From Actinacidiphila paucisporea (GTDB lineage: Bacteria > Actinomycetota > Actinomycetes > Streptomycetales > Streptomycetaceae), in assembly GCF_900142575.1 (NCBI RefSeq), contig NZ_FRBI01000029.1:1-64000 (forward strand): a stretch of DNA of 64,000 bases. The letters are read 5' to 3'. Below, piece after piece: positions 61,249 to 64,000 of this stretch (the stretch's first letter is position 1; every line of letters starts with the position of its first letter). Under the pieces are notes generated by a model. The model saw only the letters and a list, made by a program, of their open reading frames with translations. It was not told the DNA's origin and did not search any database. A program made the position numbers and the translations under genes.

Positions 61249-61854
61249 GTGTTGGTGAAGTGGATACGCTGCGGCGTCCTGGATCAGGCCGGGTTCGACC
61301 GGGGGCAGCGCAGATGGGCGGCGCTCAGGCAGCAGCCTGGTTTCCACGGACAGGGCGGCGGTTTCAGCCGTTCCCAGCCCGGCGTGGTGCATCTCTTCGC
61401 CTTCTGGGACGCGAGGGCGTCCTACGACGCCTTCATGGCGGGGCCACACGACGCCCTGGCGGCTACCCAGGCCGGCACGTTCGAGATGCTGGCGGCGCGG
61501 GACTTCACCACCAGGCTGGACGTGAAGGTCGGCTTCGAGCCGCGCTTCTCCGACGTCGACCTGCTGCGGGTGGCGCTGTGCAAGGTGCGTCCCGAGCGCG
61601 TCGACCACTTCGTCCAGATGCAGGAACGCGTCTGGAACCCCGCGATGGCCGGCTCACCAGGCATGCTGCGCGGCGTCTTCGCGCAGGGCGTGGACGACGA
61701 CTTCCTGGTGTTCTCTGCCTGGGATACCGCCACGGAGCGCGGCAAATACCGAGAGAGCGCGGTCGCCCGCCTGTCGGACCGGGCCGGCCTCGACGGCGAT
61801 GTGCTGTCCGTCGCCGGCGACGTGGTCGATGTCGTGCAGGCGTGGACGGTGTGA
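61249..61854 (+). CDS. DUF4937-type (YdbC-like) protein
   Basis: The 201-residue protein appears to be two related alpha-beta barrel halves of ~95 residues: MLVKWIRCGVLDQAGFDRGQ with VVHLFAFWD in the first, and LLRVALCKVRPERVDHFVQM with FLVFSAWDT in the second. This matches the DUF4937 family of unknown function, which has an antibiotic-biosynthesis-monooxygenase-like fold. No catalytic role can be assigned. The GTG start at 61249 follows a TACGAT (61237-61242) by 6 bases and lacks a ribosome site, which suggests a leaderless mRNA. It converges on the tetR gene. Confidence 0.8.
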   Translation: MLVKWIRCGVLDQAGFDRGQRRWAALRQQPGFHGQGGGFSRSQPGVVHLFAFWDARASYDAFMAGPHDALAATQAGTFEMLAARDFTTRLDVKVGFEPRFSDVDLLRVALCKVRPERVDHFVQMQERVWNPAMAGSPGMLRGVFAQGVDDDFLVFSAWDTATERGKYRESAVARLSDRAGLDGDVLSVAGDVVDVVQAWTV

Positions 61855-61868
61855 GTGCGGCGGCGCCC

Positions 61869-62468
61869 TCACGCGGCGGCGGGACGTAGCAGCGTCGCGA
61901 GCGCCGCGGTGATCTGCTCGGCCAGTGCGGTGTCCACCGGGGCGTGCTGGCTGATCAGCCGGTACCACATGGTGCCGAAGGCGAAGTCGACGGCGAGGTC
62001 GAGCGCCGCGGCGTCGCCTTCGAGCGAACCGTCCGCCACTCCGCGGGCCAGCAGCGCTCGAAGCGCCTGGCGTCGCGGGCCGATGACGGTCGCCTGAAGC
62101 CGGTGCGACAGCGCCGGGTCGTGCTGCGCCTCGGCCATCAGCCCGACCAGCGCCTTGCCGGTGAGGGAGGTGGTCAGAGTGAAGGTGGCGTTGAGCAGAG
62201 TGCGTACGTCGCGCAGCGTGTCGCCGGTCTCCGGGTCCAAATGCTCAGCCTTGCGCAGCGCGAGGTCGCGCAGGGCGTCGATCAGCACGTCCTGCTTGGC
62301 GGGCCACCAGCGGTAGACGGTCTGCCGGCCGACCCCCGCGGTCAGTGCGATGCCTTTCATCGTCAGCCCCTGGTAGCCGCCGCTCTGGCACAGCTGCAGT
62401 GCCGCGTCGAGCACGGCGCGTCTGGCTGTCTCGCTGCGGGGCCTGCCCCGCGCGGGTGTGTCGTCCAT
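61869..62468 (-). CDS. TetR/AcrR family transcriptional regulator
   Basis: The 199-residue protein has an N-terminal TetR HTH (about 12-60; RRAVLDAALQLCQSGGYQGL, then GIALTAGVGRQTVYRWWPAK). The C-terminal ligand domain of the TetR_C_11 type contains LTGKALVGLMAEAQHDPALS. It is divergent from the SDR genes, and a palindrome sits in the shared 72-bp spacer. By position it should repress the SDR genes and itself. The ligand is unknown. ATG 62468 gives a complete HTH. Confidence 0.93.
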   Translation of the reverse strand: MDDTPARGRPRSETARRAVLDAALQLCQSGGYQGLTMKGIALTAGVGRQTVYRWWPAKQDVLIDALRDLALRKAEHLDPETGDTLRDVRTLLNATFTLTTSLTGKALVGLMAEAQHDPALSHRLQATVIGPRRQALRALLARGVADGSLEGDAAALDLAVDFAFGTMWYRLISQHAPVDTALAEQITAALATLLRPAAA

Positions 62469-62476
62469 GAGGTCAC

Positions 62477-62505
62477 TTTACAAGGCAGACTGTCTCGCAT
62501 ATGGT
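62477..62505 (+). promoter_or_regulatory. SDR promoter with putative TetR operator
   Basis: TTTACA (62477-62482) and TATGGT (62500-62505) are spaced by 17 bases and form a good SigA-type promoter for the SDR genes. The palindrome AGACTGTCT (62487-62495) lies in the spacer. TGTCTCG recurs at 62519, and CGAG-N9-CTCG (62509-62525) overlaps the expected start site. These are plausible operator sites. Confidence 0.55.
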
Positions 62506-62540
62506 TAACGAGTCAGCATGTCTCGTAATGGGGGAGCGCA

Positions 62541-63272
62541 ATGTCCGCATCGACAGAACGTGTCGTCGTCATCGGCGGCACATCGGGAATCGGCCTGGCC
62601 GCTGCGGAGGAGCAGCTGCGGGCCGGCCGCGAGGTGATCATCGCCGGTCGGGACAAGAGCAGGCTGGACGCCGCTCTCGCGCGGCTCGGGCAGGGCGCGT
62701 CCGGCGTGTCGCTGGACGCGCTGGACGAGACGGCCACCCATGACTTCTTCGCCGGGCTCGACCAGATCGACCACGTGGTGGTGGCCGTCACCGGCAGCAC
62801 CGCCGCGGGTCCCTTTGAGAACCTGCCGGTAGCCGACCTGCGGGCCGCGGCGGAAGGCAAGCTGGTGGCCCAGACCGTCGCCGCCCAGGGAGCGCTGAAG
62901 GCACTGCGCCCCGGTGGCTCGATCACCTTCGTCACGGCGGGCTCGGCCGGCTCGGCCCGTCCCGGCACGGCCGGACTCGCCGCTGTCAATGCGGCCGTCG
63001 AGGCGATGGTCCCGGTCCTGGCCGTCGAGCTGGCGCCGATACGGGTCAACGCCGTCTCGCCGGGGATCATCGACACTCCGTGGTGGGACTGGATGGACGC
63101 CGAGGCCCGGCAGCAGGCGTTCGACGGCTTCGCGGCGACCGCGCCGGCCGGCCGGGTGGGGCGTCCCGAGGACATCGCCGGGGCGATCGGGTACCTGATC
63201 GGCGCGACCTTCACCACCGGTGTGGTGCTCTCGGTCGACGGCGGGTCGCGCCTGCGGCCGGCCGCGCTGTGA
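62541..63272 (+). CDS. Atypical short-chain dehydrogenase/reductase lacking the catalytic Tyr-Lys
   Basis: The 243-residue protein has a Rossmann fold with the SDR cofactor motif (VVVIGGTSGIGLAAAEEQLR) and the late SDR block (VNAVSPGIIDTPWWDWM and TTGVVLSVDGG). The classical YxxxK motif is missing. The matching place reads PGTAGLAAVNAAVEAM, so neither the Tyr nor the Lys is kept. The catalytic Ser region reads FVTAGSAGS. It may bind NADP(H) without classical chemistry or use another mechanism. ATG 62541 lies 36 bases after the promoter; the next SDR overlaps its stop (GTGA). Confidence 0.87.
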   Translation: MSASTERVVVIGGTSGIGLAAAEEQLRAGREVIIAGRDKSRLDAALARLGQGASGVSLDALDETATHDFFAGLDQIDHVVVAVTGSTAAGPFENLPVADLRAAAEGKLVAQTVAAQGALKALRPGGSITFVTAGSAGSARPGTAGLAAVNAAVEAMVPVLAVELAPIRVNAVSPGIIDTPWWDWMDAEARQQAFDGFAATAPAGRVGRPEDIAGAIGYLIGATFTTGVVLSVDGGSRLRPAAL

Positions 63273-64000
63273 CCGGCCCGGGGCGGCGGACCGTACTGAT
63301 CACCGGATCCACCGACGGAATGGGCCGCTGGCTGGCCCTGCGGCTGGCCGAGGCGGGTGACCGGGTCCTGATCCACGGCCGGCACGAGGGGCGCGCGCAG
63401 GAGGTGCGCAGACAGGTGCGGGAGGCCACCGGCGAGGACCGGGCCGAGGTGCTGCTCGCCGACCTCGCCGAGCTGCCCGAGGTCGACCGGCTGGCCGACG
63501 AGGTGGCCGCCCGGACCGACCGGCTGGATGTGCTGGTGAACAACGCGGGGATCGGCGGCGCCTCACCCGGCGGCCGGCGGCAGGTCGACGCTTTCGGGGT
63601 CGAACGCAGGTTCGCGGTGAATTACCTGGCCGGATATCGGCTGACCCGCCGGCTACTGCCGCTGCTCATCGGCTCGGCGCCGTCCCGGATCGTCAATGTC
63701 GCCTCGGCGGGGCAGCATGCCATCGACTTCGCCGACCCGATGCTGGCCGCGGGTTACGACGCGACGCGGGCGTATTCCCAGAGCAAGCTGGCGCAGATCA
63801 TGTTCACCTTCGACCTCGCCGAGGAATTGCGCGGGACGGGCGTCACGGTGGACGCACTGCACCCGGCCACTTTCATGGACACGACGATGGTGCGGGAGGT
63901 CGGCGTCAGCCCGTGGAGCACCGTCGAGGAGGGCGGTGTGGCGACGCTGCGGCTCATCAATGCGGCGGATCCCGGCAGCGGCCGCTATTTCAACGGGCTC
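63269..64000 (+). CDS. Short-chain dehydrogenase/reductase (3' end outside window)
   Basis: This frame is open to the window end, giving 244 residues so far. It has the cofactor motif (TVLITGSTDGMGRWLALRLA), NNAG in LDVLVNNAGIGG near residue 91, the catalytic Ser in IVNVASAGQHA near 146 and an intact YSQSK near 171. It resembles the retinol-dehydrogenase/protochlorophyllide-reductase-like SDRs. GTG 63269 overlaps the upstream SDR stop by 4 bases, so the two are translated together. Unlike its partner, it keeps a normal active site. Confidence 0.88.
   Translation, partial: MTGPGRRTVLITGSTDGMGRWLALRLAEAGDRVLIHGRHEGRAQEVRRQVREATGEDRAEVLLADLAELPEVDRLADEVAARTDRLDVLVNNAGIGGASPGGRRQVDAFGVERRFAVNYLAGYRLTRRLLPLLIGSAPSRIVNVASAGQHAIDFADPMLAAGYDATRAYSQSKLAQIMFTFDLAEELRGTGVTVDALHPATFMDTTMVREVGVSPWSTVEEGGVATLRLINAADPGSGRYFNGL

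Overview
The window is a contiguous piece of a high-GC actinobacterial chromosome. It is almost certainly from Streptomyces or a close relative. The 5S rRNA and tRNA sequences, the GTG starts, the short ATGA gene overlaps and the GC-rich third codon positions all fit. The gene order also matches what I remember of the S. coelicolor core chromosome: rrn, osaC-osaA-osaB, ftsK, rimO-pgsA-cinA-clgR-dps, nei, lhr, recA-recX, miaB, miaA, dapF, rshA, hflX, siderophore genes, dinG, lexA, nrdR-nrdJ. I see no prophage, insertion sequence, integrase or CRISPR array. This is mostly housekeeping and stress-response DNA with a few accessory genes inserted.

Layout. 1-1.4 kb: the 3' end of a 23S rRNA gene, 5S rRNA, a strong rrn terminator, a degenerate DegT-type aminotransferase-like gene and tRNA-Thr(GGU). 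1.4-10.7 kb: the osmotic-stress signalling locus. It holds osaC (RsbW-PAS-GAF-PP2C protein, minus strand), the very large multi-HAMP hybrid kinase osaA and the response regulator osaB. 10.9-20 kb: ftsK, a RodZ-like membrane HTH protein, the tightly overlapping rimO-pgsA-cinA genes, clgR behind a SigR-type promoter, a dps gene, a small membrane protein and the DNA glycosylase nei. 20.0-20.7 kb: an unusual 680-bp non-coding stretch with degenerate ~65-bp tandem units and a long inverted repeat. 20.7-30.8 kb: lhr helicase, an AraC regulator beside azlCD, a DUF3046 protein, an AI-2E-type permease and recA-recX. 30.9-36.1 kb: an FAD monooxygenase, a two-component pair and a TAXI-type solute-binding protein.

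36.3-45.9 kb: miaB, an extradiol-dioxygenase-like protein, a small MT0933-type antitoxin-like protein, miaA, a membrane protein, dapF, rshA and hflX. 46.1-52.0 kb: an NRPS-independent siderophore operon with a diaminobutyrate aminotransferase, two IucA/IucC synthetases and a GNAT acyltransferase. It has no decarboxylase, N-hydroxylase or transporter nearby. 52.1-53.9 kb: a zinc-ribbon/FHA protein and a soluble Ser/Thr kinase that converge and overlap by 17 bp. 54.2-61.1 kb: dinG, lexA, nrdR and nrdJ. 61.2-64.0 kb: a DUF4937-like protein, a TetR regulator and two short-chain dehydrogenases, the last cut by the window end.

A theme is genome maintenance and its regulation. recA and dinG each carry a perfect match to the LexA-independent recA-type (RecA-NDp/PafBC) promoter. 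recA also has an imperfect LexA box and lexA has its own. nrdR-nrdJ (dNTP supply) diverges from lexA and carries paired NrdR boxes. A second theme is envelope, osmotic and thiol stress (osaCAB, clgR, dps, hflX).
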